Notes under the pieces: generated by a model | Databases searched by the model: none | What the model saw: only the letters and a program-made list of their open reading frames with translations | Told to the model about the DNA's origin: nothing | Shown: piece after piece, positions 33,319 through 46,366 of the stretch | How positions within the stretch are numbered: the stretch's first letter is position 1 | Layout of the letters: each line of letters begins with the position of its first letter | Position numbers and translations under genes: made by a program | Source of the DNA: Acephala macrosclerotiorum | Taxonomy: Eukaryota > Ascomycota > Leotiomycetes > Helotiales > Mollisiaceae | NCBI GenBank assembly: GCA_014904845.1 | Contig: MU119276.1 | Coordinates: 161,512 to 225,511 of the forward strand | Length of the DNA stretch: 64,000 bases | Direction: 5' to 3'

Positions 33319-36300
33319 CTAATCCCCCGTTTTTTCAATTTGAAAAAGTATATCCCGTAGCTTTTCCATCTTTTCATCATTAGTATCTACATTGTCCAAA
33401 TACCTAGCCAAGTCCGGTATTGGCTTTCTAGCTACATCCTTCAATTGGGATTCTGTCTGATCAGCCTCGGCGTCCTTACACTCCCGTTCAAGGTATAAAA
33501 GGATAGGTCTTAAATCCCATAGATTTCCATTACCATCATCATTCTCATCACTGTCTTTTTCCTCATCGTCGTCTCTTTCCTCATCGTCGTCTTCTTCCTC
33601 ATCGCCACCATGATCAGGACTGTTGAATCTGTAGTGTGCCGCTGCATCAAGTACCGTTTCTGCGCCTGCATCCCTGGCTTGTAGATCGGCCCCACACAGC
33701 AAGAACTTCTTGATCAATTGAAAAGAAGGAAACCTCGATCCGTATTCGCTGGTTCCATTCCTCAATAGTACGTGAAGTGGAGAGCATGGTAGGTTATATC
33801 GCTCTAGTTGTTTATTAGTTTTGAGTATTGTATGGCGGGGAAACCTGTCCCGAATTAGAGGCGGAACACTTTGATTTGCATTGGCACCGTTATCCAGGAA
33901 TAGCTCCCAGACTTGGTTCTCGTGACGGTTCTGTGTGCAAAGGCTCCATAGAAGTGCATATTCCCAAGCTGAAAAGCCTTGAAATTCATCATCGACTCGG
34001 CATCCCATCCGTAGAAGAGCTTCGATGGCTTTGAGCACTTCACCATCTCTGGGGAGAAAGCTTGAGATGAAATGTGGAATGAGGTGATTTAGGTTGTCTG
34101 GGGTTCGCATCTGGCTGATAGTCTCTTCCAGGAACAGGTCTAGTCGTTCCTGGGCCGCTAGGCACAAAATATCGCACTCCAGCACCGGAGGCATACCCCA
34201 TAGCTCAATCCAAATAGGACGTTTCTTCCTCAAATCGGCGTCAATAGCGCGCAAGAAAGAAAAATGTTCGATCTTTTGCAAGCGTTCCGCTCGTCGAGCA
34301 TAGATACCCATGCCACTAATCACGGTCCACATACCTCCGCCTTTCGGGGGTTCCCAGTATACAGGAGTTGTTTTCAAGATAGCGAAATTGCAGGCAAGTA
34401 GAGAAAAGCTCGGATCTATAAGACGACCTGGAAACGCTCTTTTGACAACAAGCTCCCATCGGCTGCTTTTCGTATATTCTTCCAAGGTTCGGTGAATAAG
34501 GTCCACCTTTTCATTAAGTAGAGATATATCTTCAGGTTTATAATCTGAGATTTCTTTCGCGGCATCTTCTGTGGAACTTCCTAGGCTTGGGGGTTTCTCC
34601 GATAGCAGACTTTCGTCGTTTGTATCTCCATTCTTAGAGCTAAAGATGTCCTTATCTGTGTGGAACTCAATGAGGTTTCTTGTGCGACTTAGAATGCGAC
34701 CTTTTGCTCTTCGGCAACGCTCAGTCATTTCCGACTTCCTTATGCTAGCGAAAGGTCTCTCGAGGGCCTTTGCTGGTCCCTCGATAATGAAAGAAAAATC
34801 ATGCAATGATAGTGCCCGCCCCGGTGGTAGCGATAGCACCCCCAGAAAATTGATAGCATCATGGAGATATTCAGGTGAAATTTTGCCAAAAATAGTGGTG
34901 TAAAGGTCGTTAATCCCTTCAGGCAAAGCATCGAGTCGAGATTTTATATCTGTGTCACTGTCGGAATTTTCGACGTCTACTTTGAGATCCCTGACCACGA
35001 GCTTGACCCAAAGGAAGACGCCTTCAGCTTTTTCAACAATTGTACTAGTGAGTTCTTCCAAGAAAGAGCTATCACGAGTAGAAAAGCGACGTGCAAGCTT
35101 AAACGACTTTTGTAGCTCGTCAGAGACATATTTCGAGATGTCGCCAGAAGTCCGTTGCTGCACCAGGAGCCGTGGAAACCCCTGAAAGCGGAGTTCGAGT
35201 GGGAGCAGAGGCCTACTAGAGACACAAATCTTGACGGATAAAGCCTTCCATTTTCCGAGATCCACAATATAATCGATGTCCTCGCCTTGCATGGACCCGT
35301 TATCGCATTCGTCGAGGCCATCGATGAACATGCAAATGTTTCCCCGGACTGAGTCTTGACGTGCTATTTCTTCCAAAGCTCTTCTGGTGTCAATATCTGT
35401 CCATGACAGCTCTGTTCCGGCGCAGTGTCTTTCTATCTCTCGATAAATAGACAATATGGAGTGAGTAAGCGCCGGGAAGTTAAAGATGAGTTGATAAAGG
35501 AAGGATTGGAGGAATCCAACGAAGACTTTCTCGTTTGGTCTCCCTAACTCATGGAAGAAAAATCCAAACTTCTTGGTATCGTGGGTCCCGTTGGAAAGAT
35601 AGTTTGAGATTTGGTTGTCGTTGAAGATATATTTCATCAATGTAGATTTTCCCGCGCCAGGTTTTCCAGCTATCCAGAATATGGAGGTTCCGGACTCCAA
35701 CCAGTCCACAAACCCAGGTCCCTTTTCTTTGATTGGCGTCCATATCCAGTGGAATGTGGATTTATGTTCATCAGAGATCGAATGTTTGCGAGGATTATTG
35801 TCGTATTTTTCGAGGCTTTTGAGTACCTCTGTTACTGACATTAGTACGAGGACAAATTTTTTGGAAATCAACGTACCCTGTTGCAAAGAAAGGTCTAAAA
35901 ACGCTATATAGTTACATCAGAATCAAACGCACATGTAACATCGCTTTCTGATAATTAAAAATTCTTTGAACGGTAGACTCTGCCTACTATAGACATTTTC
36001 GCATTGGCGATATTATGAGAACTGCCCAAACTTACACTGGCTTGACTCGTCCAATGTGTCAACTAGTTCCTGTAATTTGAACAGTACACGCTCATACTGC
36101 TTGTTTTCTGGACTCGAAAACTTGCAGATGGAGGAGTGGTTGCAGTCCATTGGAACAAGTTCTTCGTTCGGGAGCCCGATTCGTGCAGATGCCTTATTGA
36201 CGACCTAGAGCACCTATCAGTGACCGAATTTCAAACTCAGAGGCACATACTATTGTTCCATAGATTTTTTCCTGTTCAAAAAAGCTGTAGATTTTGTCGA

Positions 36301-37245
36301 GTTTCTCCCCTCGCTCGACGAAAGATTCTGAGATCGACAGAAGTTCATCGCCTTGGGATTTAAGGGCTGACACCAGCTTGTTGTTAGTGTGTCCGAAAGA
36401 AGCCACGTTGGATATCTTAGCTAGCAAGCTTAGCATCGTAGCAAGTTCCGAGCCAGCATGTGGTGTTCCCAAGAATGCTACACCTTTGATGGCGTCAAGG
36501 ATGGTTTGGTAAAGTTTCCCCCTCTCATGACTAAGAGCAAGTGCCTGTTTTCAAAATTAACCTTGAAAGTATGGTAATATTACAGCTCCTTCAAACGTAC
36601 TCTTTTGAACACAACGCCTCCAAGGCTGTGACATACGAAGATCAAAGGCCTCTTTTCCAACTCCTTGGGCCTGTAGCCTTTCAAGTCGTTAAGAAGAGCT
36701 TGCGCAAACGAAGTGATGTTCCCCACAGAAGGGGTTCCAAAAACCGCTGAATTGTATCCCCATGACATAACCCGGACTTGTGGAATCTGCTCAGGCAAAA
36801 AGTCTCGAAGCCAATTTTGGTTTGTATTCGCATCTGTCCAAGTGCCATTGTAATGCCCACCCAGGCCATGAATAGCGACTAGATCGATCGTTTGTCGTAC
36901 AGTTGGTTGTCGAGTCGTAAAACAGAACATGCCGTAATTTTCTATAGCGTGGTTAACTTGCTGTTCCACAGAACACGAGGCATTTGCAATTGCACCTATT
37001 TCCGGAGCCTTCTCCTGGGAATCCTGGCTGAGGGGTAGATCTATAGCAGATGATGCGCGTTCTTGGACATCATGAGGGTCAAGGGAGTTGTGCTGCACAT
37101 CCTTGCTCCCGATATCTTCTGTTTGCACAGCTGGAGGCCTGGCAAGCTCATGCTCGTTCGCGACCACAGCCTGGTTTTTGGCCTCTCTCGCTTTGCTGCC
37201 TTTCAACTTGTTCAACCGCTTTGTGAGGTTCTGGAAGAAATGCAT
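33319..37245 (-). CDS. NLR-type protein: alpha/beta hydrolase - NACHT - degenerate repeats
   Basis: Exons 37245-36601, 36544-36251 and 36204-36036 encode an N-terminal alpha/beta hydrolase. It has VAIHGLGGHYNGTW, the nucleophile motif VCHSLGG (Ser about 207) and FLGTPHAGSE. A short exon or two around 35880-35920 is uncertain. The large exon ending at 33319 holds the NACHT domain with Walker A GKPGAGKST and Walker B MFIDGLDECD, a winged-helix-like section, and ankyrin-like degenerate repeats. An almost purely acidic tract (EEDDDEERDDDEE, plus-strand position about 33550-33610) splits the C-terminal part. Proteins of this hydrolase-NACHT class are common fungal NLRs; their hydrolase substrates are largely unknown. 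No nonsense codons were seen in the three large coding blocks. Confidence 0.75.
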
Positions 37246-37930
37246 GATCCCTATTTTGAAACAAATTGGAGGAGGCAGTATCTGGCAATATTTTCGAAGG
37301 TAGAAGGAAATGTTATGATGCTAGAGAAGGGAGTTCAGCTGCAAAACGAGGCTGGCGGCTAACAGCTTTGGGTGATTCGCGCCTCAAGCGAACCAACCAA
37401 GAACCTTATGCCATGATAGAGTGTTTGCCCCAAGTTTAAACGCAACTCCTTGTTCGTCCTGGCTCTTCTACCATGCCTTATGGCTAATGAGTATCCAAAA
37501 TTGGTGCCGAAACCCCCTTAGTATTTCTTTTTCCAATTTTAACACCAAGGCAGTACTAGTCGAGGAGCCGCCGAAATAGTTCGTCTTCTGCACTAATTCA
37601 GAACCCCTATCTACCATCACTAGGCTGACTTGCTCAACTTAGCTTAGGTTCTCATTACCTACCGCTCAGGCTAAAGCAGCAATAGCTTAGGTCCAGAGAT
37701 GGAAATAGAAAATCCTTATGTCAAGATTCCGATGTCGAACTAGCTGTATCAAGGCTTGCAAATGGGTATCCACATATAAGGTTTTATCGAGTTTATTTTT
37801 AACGGGTATAACTTAAATTTGTCTGTTTTTGGTATTCTTAGTGGGTGTGGGAATCCTTCTAGCGCAAAATGTACCCCCTAGAAAGCAATGGCTCAACCCT
37901 CAAGTAATTAAGGTATTTCGTTCCGTATCG
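37246..37930. other. Intergenic, no gene seen
   Basis: Upstream of the second NLR. No open frame of note; it presumably contains that gene's promoter. Confidence 0.4.
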
Positions 37931-38230
37931 ATCAAGATATAAGCAAATCACATCCGCCCACAAGATTCACACTTCGGACTCTTTGCAAACTCGGCATAGA
38001 CCTCTGTGAAGGTTGCTGCGGATAGGGAAGCAAAATCGGTTTACTGTAATATTGAAGATGGGACTTGGCTCGCCCCAAGCGTATGACATAGCTTCGTAGG
38101 GTGGTGCATTATAAATTGAATACGTTTCGAGCTTGGCTATTAATGGCTCATTCCCAACACTAGGGCTAAGATATAGGACTCTTATCGTTTGGCCGGCTGG
38201 AAGGGAGTCGTAGATTTGACTCAATCCCAA
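37931..38230 (-). pseudogene. HET-domain relic (heterokaryon incompatibility)
   Basis: Start of a HET domain. IRVLYLSPSVGNEPLIAKLE and YEAMSYAWGEPSP match the first strand and the YEALSYxWG motif, and FPIRSNLHRGL the following helix. A TGA then interrupts the frame just before ILWADVICL, which corresponds to the conserved LWIDAICINQ segment. The rest of the domain is missing. HET domains act in non-self recognition and programmed cell death; this copy is too short to work. It lies 0.7 kb from the second NLR gene. Confidence 0.65.
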
Positions 38231-39211
38231 AAGGGTCTTCGAGGCATAGCAGTGATGGGCTGATACGAGAGTGAGGCTTTGAAGATCTTGGCGCTATGCG
38301 AGGAACGTTTGAGCTCCATCTGCTGTCCGAATGTTACTGTCAGTAAAGTCGGGAGCTAGAGGGTCAATCCAAAAGACTAACGTCGTATTCTCATATGCTT
38401 GGAGCATTCTGCAGGGTAGGATAAGGTCTTCAGGGAATTAGAGTTTCCGATCTCGAGTAAAGATTACGCGGACTGCTAGGTAACACCACAAAAAGTGTAG
38501 CTTACAAGGCAGAGTTACTATGTAAAGCCAAGGACACTTCACGTGATCTTGAATGTCGACGGCGTGAATCGAGATCTACCAACAAGTACATAGTGCTCGG
38601 CATCTCCACTCCCCGAGCCTTGCCTGGGATATTCATGCCCGACATCCTCGAACGAAAAACGCTCGCTGGCTTAAACGACAACGCGAAACAGACAGACAAA
38701 TGTCAGCTGAGCCTAGCCTTTCCCATTCTCCACGGCAAACTGGGGACATGGAGAATGCTGACAGTATTCAAACGCTAAGGAAGAAATTTGAAATGTTCCG
38801 CGGGGCAAAAATGCTTCGAAAAAGCTGAGATCCCGGCCCAAGATCCGACATTGGGGTCGAGATATCTTCGTGGAAGATGAATACTTGGACAAGATCACTA
38901 ACGCCATGCTGTGCAATCAGCCCAGCCCGATACAAGATTCTTGAAATACTGGAACCCTTTGCTGAGTGCCAAGTAAACTTGGCAAAGATGCTTATTACGA
39001 CGGAAACCAATCTACACCCGCTTAGGCACTGCCGGCTGGCTTGTAAATTCTTGCATTACCAAAATATACAAAGCTGTCCAGAGGAAGGCCATCATAATGC
39101 TTCAATCCCCATCAATCTCGAGATTCGAGGAGAAAATATCTCTTCACTGGTTTCCATCACACACCATTACTTCTGCAAGATCATCCTTCGCTTGTTCAAT
39201 CACCAACCCCC
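38231..39211. other. Intergenic, no gene supported
   Basis: Between the HET relic and the Pro/Ser-rich gene. Short open frames on both strands lack recognisable domains; some may derive from the decayed HET gene. Confidence 0.35.
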
Positions 39212-42106
39212 TCAACCGGATCCAGCGCCATCCCACCCGCCGCCACCTCCATCCTCCTTCTTCGCCTTCTTGCCATTCCTATCCTTCCTCGAGGGGCTAG
39301 GATCTTTCTCACTTCCACTCCAGGCTGCTGCTGACTTCATGGACGGGGTGTCTCGAAATGTGACGTGTCTCGCCCCCAGCTCTGCCAATCTCTCCCTCTC
39401 GGACATACTAGACAATGACACTTCATCTTCATGTACGCTTACAATGTGCTCTCTAGAATGGACCCTAGAGATTGCGGGCGATGGGATCAACGCTTTCTCG
39501 TCTAATTCATTTCTCACGTGCGCGGATCGAGGTCTGGAAGTGCTTCGCTCTCGTTCGCGAGTCTTACCGGGGTGCTCTTTCTCCCATGTTCCGTTGCACC
39601 ACGAGTTATCTAAGACATCGAAGTTCTCTAGCTCCGAGTAGTAGGTAAATTCTGGTGGTGGAGGTGGAGGCGTCGGAACTTTAGGAACGGGGATTTCACA
39701 TCCAACTAAACAAATTAGCATTTAAACTATGCAGTCGGAAAACATGTGCTCACTTCTACTAATTGTATAGTCATATGATTCAGCCAGGCTCGGTTTTCTT
39801 GGTCTCTCTCTGGTGTCAGCGCTAGAGCCTGGCCTTTGTTGCTTCAACGTCGCTTGGTCAACTCTTTCCCAGTCTTCTTGAAAGTATCTAGCGGCATCCT
39901 CGCGTGCGAAACGTAGACTCTGGTCTCGGGCAGAAAAAGTAGTTTTATCCACGTATTCCTGTCTTCTGCGTTCTGCCTCGTCATGAGGTTGCTGCTGAGG
40001 TCTTCTAGATTCATACCTCTCCGTAACGACAACAACTTCGTCCTCCTCAGCTGGATATGGAGCTTCCCATGCTTTCGTTGGCGTGGCATTGCCTCTCCTA
40101 CGACGACAGCGGAGTTCAGAAGAGCGCGATGAATCGTGGGAGCCTTGCCGTTGGGAAGCATGGTCTGAACGAGGGTGATCGCGAATCGAGTCAGATCTTC
40201 CCCCAATGGTAGATCCTAGGCTTGCAAGACCTCGGCTGAATGTCTCAACCTCATCAGTCGTGTATTCTCGCCTTCTGGCTTGACCACTGTGTTGGCGATC
40301 GCGATAAGAGTGATGAGATACCGTACTAGATGCGGCAGGCCTCATGTAGACTACCTCCTCAACGTACTGGACAGGTCTTGTTCTGATACCTTCATCTTTG
40401 CGATAAGGCCCTCCGGGTTTTGAGGAATTCCCGTAGGCGACAGATCTCTCAACATAACGCACTGGTATCTTTTTAGGATAGATATCTTCTTCATCCTCTT
40501 TGTGGTATCCGCTCGATACTGTGACTGGTTTGTCGTACTTTACCTCGTCGACGAAGTGGATTGGTACTTGTTTCGGGTAAACAACATCTTCGTGGTCATT
40601 ATTGTATCGCTTGTTAGGCGCCTCGACGCGGGTATATTCAGTGGAGGGAGAACGCTGGCGGCTTTGTTCAGTATGTCGGTGTTTCGGAAGGCGCATAGGC
40701 TTTCTTGGTGCTTCGTTTTGCCTCTCAGCTGCAGAGTGAGCTCTACGAGGGTATGATCGAGGGTCCAAGGGTGACAATGGGCGGCTCGGGCCGTCGTATT
40801 CCTCAACCACAATCTTTTCTCGTCTGCGCCCTCTCGGTTTTCGGTCCTCGGCAGAAAGCTCTTCTTCGACAACTATGTAGTCTTCCTTTGGGTCAAACGG
40901 GATGTCTTCCTTCTGATAGATCATCAGCGATGTGTTCCCCTTGAGAGTGGACAAGACCTAACCTTCTTTCCTGGACCCGACTTGGGCTTGCTTGACTGAT
41001 TGTTGTCCTTCTTAGGAGACTCGTCTTCACTGGAGCTTACCACCACCTTCTTCTCAAGCTAGTCAGCAAATAATGAGGATCTTCATCGATATTCCATACC
41101 TTTTTATGCTTCTTGCCCTGGGCCTTCTTCTTCTTCGTGTCTTTCTTCCCCTTCCTCCGTTCCTCACGACCACTGCCACTAGACTCGCTCGTGGAGCTGG
41201 AATCCCTCTGACATTTCCTGCAGAATGCTGGAGCTGGTATCTCACCATCTTTTATCGGGTGCTCATGATGATACTTTCGCGACCGCAATCTTCCACAATG
41301 TGCGCAAACGTGCTTGACGATCATGACAGTTGTCTTTGTTGATATGGCATTCTCGCTGTCGTTCTGCGCGCCTAAGGGATCGACAGATTTTCCATCTTTG
41401 TCTACCTTTTTGTTGAAATGGGAGTCCATCTTCACGAGCTGGTCAAGGTCTTCTTTTGTAGGCTTCGATTGCGGCTGTGATTGCGGTTGATACTGTGGTT
41501 GTAGCGGTGGCGGCTGTATAAGAAACGTTGGTACTTGTCCTCGATAGTAAGGTTGAGGGTATTGTGGAGGGTAAATTGGAGAGGGTTGAGGAGGATACGG
41601 CAGAGGATATTGTGGTGGTATGACAGGCGGAGGAAAGGCTGTGAATCCTTGCTGAGGTATGGGTGTTGTGTTGGGTGGCATCGGAGCTGCCAGTTGTTGG
41701 ACGTAGGGAGTACCGTTAATGAGCAAAGGACCCTTTGGCTCGTTAATGGACTTGCTTCGTTTCCGAATGATTCGAGTCCTTGGATTTGAACCGAAGACTT
41801 CCCCAAGAAGATCCAATGCGACGTCTGCATTCTTCTCCCTCTTGTCTCGTGCCATTACTAGCTTCCCATTGACCTTTGTGATGTACGGCCGGCCTGCCGG
41901 TATCGTCATTCGACTACTGCTGGACTCATCGCTACTACTGCTGCTGCCGCGCTCGCTCCGAGGAGCTTTATACCTAGAATTAAAAGTCAGTACGATCCTC
42001 AGGACGTTTCGATCCAAAGACGCGTTACGCCTTGCACGAGGTTTGGACCGCGAGTATACACACAATGCGATAAGAATTGAATGGGAACTGCTTACAAAGT
42101 GAGCAT
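39212..42106 (-). CDS. Pro/Ser/Arg-rich protein with a Cys4 motif, unknown function (877 aa)
   Basis: Five exons: 42106-42096, 41973-41100, 41058-40963, 40912-39754 and 39705-39212. The frame is kept throughout and totals 878 codons. The tiny first exon supplies MLT plus part of the next codon. A conserved-looking N-terminal block (TIPAGRPYITKVNGKLVMAR) is followed by a proline/glutamine tract. Next comes a zinc-binding-like CAHCGRLRSRKYHHEHP ... FCRKCQ, then a lysine-rich stretch and long disordered Arg/Glu/Ser-rich regions. A repeated motif of the form VPxxxVxEVxY/VERS-AY recurs (for example YPKQVPIHFVDEVKYD and YPKKIPVRYVERSVAY). The protein is probably nuclear or cytosolic and largely disordered. 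I do not recognise the family. Confidence 0.7.
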
Positions 42107-43799
42107 CTCAAGCGGAATCCGCGATTGACCTCGCGATGGCGTCAGGTACTGAGGAAACGCGATACGAGGATGTGGTGTGTTGTCATCAGGTTTTGCAAGA
42201 ATTTTGGAATGGGTTGAGATGGCTGTCGGCCCGCGAAGTTCATGACAATTCTCCTACTCGCTCACTTTCGGAAGGCGCGTAAAAGAGCGGCTGCCTCAAT
42301 ATCACGCGACCCTAAATGAAAGAGTGAGCTACGAACATAATCTGTGGACAGAAGAAAAATACCATTCTTCAAGTCAACGCGGACAGAAGCTTGGAGATGC
42401 CTCTTCTCAGAGTGTGATGGATAATCATGGCTCGAGGAGTACGGTAGAAGGCAAGTGATGGCACTTTTTGGAAAGCAGAATTTGATTGAAATTTCCCCAA
42501 ATGTCTATGTCTACGCCAATTCAAAGAGTCGTCTTGCTGTTGCCATCATTGAGCTCGATAATTAAACTAGAGACAGGTTCAAGGTGCATGATTGGACGCA
42601 TTGGAGCTTCCCTCAGTTACTCTGAGAGACGATGATACCCCTCTCGCATACAGATACTGGAAAGACTTATATGGTCTGTATCCGTCTTCAAAAATTGGCG
42701 ATCAGGACATTGGACTGTGCATGTGGAATGAAATTGTAGCCAAGTCACTCGAGATCATTAATGCCAGCTTTGAATCCTTCATCGAAACCCCAGGGCAACG
42801 AAGCTGAAGTTCAGACACCCCATCAGTTCATTAACTTTCATTTGAAGTCACCAAAAGATATCCACAAAACTACAGAAGGTTGATAGGTAGCCTCCTCCTT
42901 CCCAGATACAATCAAGCTATAATAAGGACCTGTGGACTTTAATATCCATTTCGCCTTGGGCTCCTCGCTTAGCGGGCTGCCTCGGAAGGCTGGCGGCGAC
43001 AAAGCCACGAAAGAGAGCCTTAAAAAAACGGATTCAAATGAGGTTGCGCATAGCAATACCGGTTAATCTTGACGGGCTGACGGGTTCTGTCATGTAGGTG
43101 CCAGGGGAAAAAGAAAGAAGAGAAAAAGAGTAAGAGGAGGCGCACATCCAATCTCGAAAGACATCACCAAAATTAATAAAATCAAGTAGCAGAAGTCAAG
43201 TCAAGCGCGATCATTTGCAACTCTGCACATTCAAGCAGTGTTGTTTCAGGGGGTTGCCATACAGACTTGAATTCTAGCGAGCTGGACCAGCTTCGGAGCC
43301 GACAAAGCCCCGGGTCCGACACTGCACTGATTCACTGAAGCATACTATTTTACTATAGCTCTTCGTGAACGTGTTTCGATGGAGTTCTTGGTAATGTGCG
43401 ATCATGGAGGCATCACGGTCCTGCTCTCACTGAAAATGCTTCCCCTTTTTACGCGAGAATGCCAAGCACTACAGGATGTCGGGCCTCAGAACTGGCCTAG
43501 CTGTGCACGACAATGCTGGACGTGGGAGACGGCATTCCCAACGATTAGAGCGAAATATCCCACGAGCCTCTTAGATATCTAGAGACAGGCAAGGAAGGCA
43601 CGAAACAATTGTCAATTGCAGATTGCAGCCAAGGAAGTTTCGCAGCAAGTCACACGCAATCAATCACAGCAACGACTCACTCGAGGCCATGAGGCTTATT
43701 TACGAGTATATTTCTACAGAACTCGCTGTGCTTTTAACCCTGCCCAGTAAAAACATGACATATGGTACAAAAAAAAAGCCTGCCTTTTTCCTTTTCCGT
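42107..43799. other. Intergenic, no gene supported
   Basis: A plus-strand open frame at 42592-42807 (71 codons) and another at 43379-43582 show no domain. The stretch contains the promoter of the Pro/Ser-rich gene and the 3' flank of STT3. Confidence 0.4.
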
Positions 43800-46366
43800 T
43801 TATTCAACCCGCAGAACTTTTGGTCCTCTTCTCTTGGTCGTCTTCTTCTTCTTGTTTCCCTTGACGAATGATGATGCTGAAGCGTGGTCTCTGCCCACGT
43901 TATCAAGATCCTTGACCTTGTAGATTCTGATGATCCAGTTCTCGCTGGTGAATGCCTCCTCTACGGTGTTCAACTCTGGTCCCTTCTCAGGCATTCGGAC
44001 ACCACGGACACGGTCTTGTGCCTGTCCGGGTGGGAAGAGAGCGCCGTAGTTGTAGTAGGACATCTTGTACCTGCGTGGCTGTCAGGAATGGCACATTACG
44101 ACAGATTATATCACTTACATCAAGCTGTTCTTCATGGTCTCGGTGGCACCCTCGTCGACTCGATACTCTCCTCTATCGGTGAAGAAGTCACGTTCCTTGA
44201 CCTCATCAGGCCAGATACCTTCAGCAATTCTCACCATCCACAAAAACTTATTGATATCATCACCAGAATACCCTAAAAGACCGCCAAAGACGACAAGAAC
44301 GTAGTCAACCTCGTGCTGGCGCATGATTGGGTAGCTGACTTCCTCGCGAGAGCTCATAGCCTTTCCGACTGTGGCAATGTGGGTATTGTTCCAAGTGTTG
44401 TTGTCAACCAGGGTTGGTCTGTCAGCCATTCCTCCGATCTGATAACCATAATCCCACCATGACATAATCTTGGCGTTCTCGGGAGTGTTCTGTCGGAGCC
44501 ATTGATAGGCTTCTCTGTAATCATCGATGATGTGCTGGCTTCCATCGGGCATTCTGCTTGCCAGCACGACTGAAGGAGATGAGTAGGCATTTGAAGTGAC
44601 CCATGTGCAGTGGAGCACGAAGATCAAAAGGTACGCAGTCAAGGCACTGATGACTGACGTCTTGGAGAAAGTGGTGTAGATGCCAACAAGCGGTTTGCTG
44701 AGAGAGCGAAGACCGTCATGCTTGGCGGCCTTCTCGGCCTTCTTGCTAGTGCCGTTGGCTGCATCGGCAGATTCAGTTGGTTCAGCTGGAGACTTGATGG
44801 TCAGATAAGTATCGAGCAGGCTTGACAACGCCAATGCTGCTGAAACACAAACAATTGGTGTGAGCGTAAGCATAAGTCGAACCATGACTCCGGAGAAGTA
44901 ACTGGCAAGGATGGCATAGACCACAACGAAGACCTGCTCGTCCGCAAGCTTTTGGAAGCAAAGATACACGCCTGCTGGGAAAAGCCAGATAAGCATGTTC
45001 AAGTCGAAGAAAAATGCAGGCCAAGCTGTAGGTTGATGCTCGGAGACTGAGGCAATAATTGGAATGTGAATCTTGGCGTATCCAGTATCCCACAAAGAGT
45101 AGAATCGACCAGTCCATGGTGCGATGACACCAGAGACAGTCAAAAGAACAAGCCCTCCGAAAGCAATTGCGAAGACTACGAGCACGAAGCCACGGAGCAA
45201 AGTCGCGAACTGCTTGCTTGGCACGCCTGCACGGACGAACTCGACAAAGCCGACCAATTGGAGAAGTCCGAAAACGCCTGAAAAGTCAGTGCCAAGACAG
45301 AATTTAAGGGGTCTTGTAAAGCTTACCGAGAGCAGACATGTGCTCACTACTGCGAATGGGCAAGAATCCCACGAATGGAATTTGCATACTAGCCAACGTC
45401 CCGAGAGCATACCATGTGCAGTAGCTGACGTAGACTCTTGGGCTGAAGCGTCCCATGCAGACAAGCACGAAAACGTGCAGCGGGATCAGGTTGGTGATGA
45501 ACACATATCCTCCCCATGCAGAAACCATATAACCGTAAAAGAGTGCGCACAAAGCACCCCAGAATGCTGAGCCAAGCTTGAGAGCCTTGATCCAGAGGAA
45601 GAAGGTGAAGACCAACAGGAAAATGGCAATAGCCTCGTTATCGTAGCTGCCAGCAACTGATCTCGAGATATAACCTGGGGCAATGCCCATGAAAGCTGCA
45701 GCAAGAAGACCAGCAGAAGGAGACGTCGACATCTCATTAGTGAAGAGGTATGTTGCGTAGGCAGTAAGTCCCGAGAAACCTGGTGCAAGAAGCACACAAA
45801 TATTTCGAATATCAACAGGTATTGTAAGAGCTCGAAGAGCATGGTAGATAGCACCACTGGTCACCATAAGACCTGGGTAAAGTGTGCCTCCTGTAACACG
45901 ACCGAGGGGGTGCCATGTTCGGTCGTCAAACCAATCCCAGAAATCGTAGAAGCCATTTTGTACAAGGTATTTCGTCGCTCTGAAGTTAAACCACGGGTCA
46001 ACTGAGGACTGTTAGTTAATGTTCTGCGGATTGTAGGACTTGAGGGGTCGCTGGTGTAGGTTAAGGACTCGACGAGTAGGGCACTGACATTCGTGGATAA
46101 TACTTTCGAATCCTATCAAAGAAACATTAGCTCAATTACAACTAGAGAATAGCTGCAGAAGCCAACATATAGCAAGGCAGACTCACTAATCACGGAGAAG
46201 AGGCGCGAAGCAATGGCTGGAGGACGGTTAGCAAGGGCAACGTTTTGGTCTTCGTAGGCATACCAGCTGCAGCAATCAAGGAGAGAATCGTGAGCCGTAG
46301 AAGACCTCTGGTATTTCTCCCAGTTTTCCCCTGGAAGAAGGGTTCAACAATCGAATCTGCCGCCAT
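43800..46366 (-). CDS. STT3: Oligosaccharyltransferase catalytic subunit STT3
   Basis: Catalytic subunit of the ER oligosaccharyltransferase, which moves the preassembled glycan to Asn of N-X-S/T sites. Exons 46366-46264, 46216-46187, 46112-46089, 46001-45327, 45277-44119 and 44070-43800 sum to 754 codons. Key motifs are all present: [20 protein letters not shown] with the DxD-like loop, [12 protein letters not shown], the second loop [23 protein letters not shown], and the [10 protein letters not shown] catalytic signature. At least ten transmembrane segments are visible and the lysine-rich C-terminus ([14 protein letters not shown]) faces the cytosol in relatives. Length is normal for the family. 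A core gene, likely constitutive. Confidence 0.95.

Noticed and set aside
38877..39641. 254-codon open frame on the plus strand
   Set aside because: It lies antisense to the last exon of the Pro/Ser-rich gene and its composition mirrors that exon's codons; no domain is seen.
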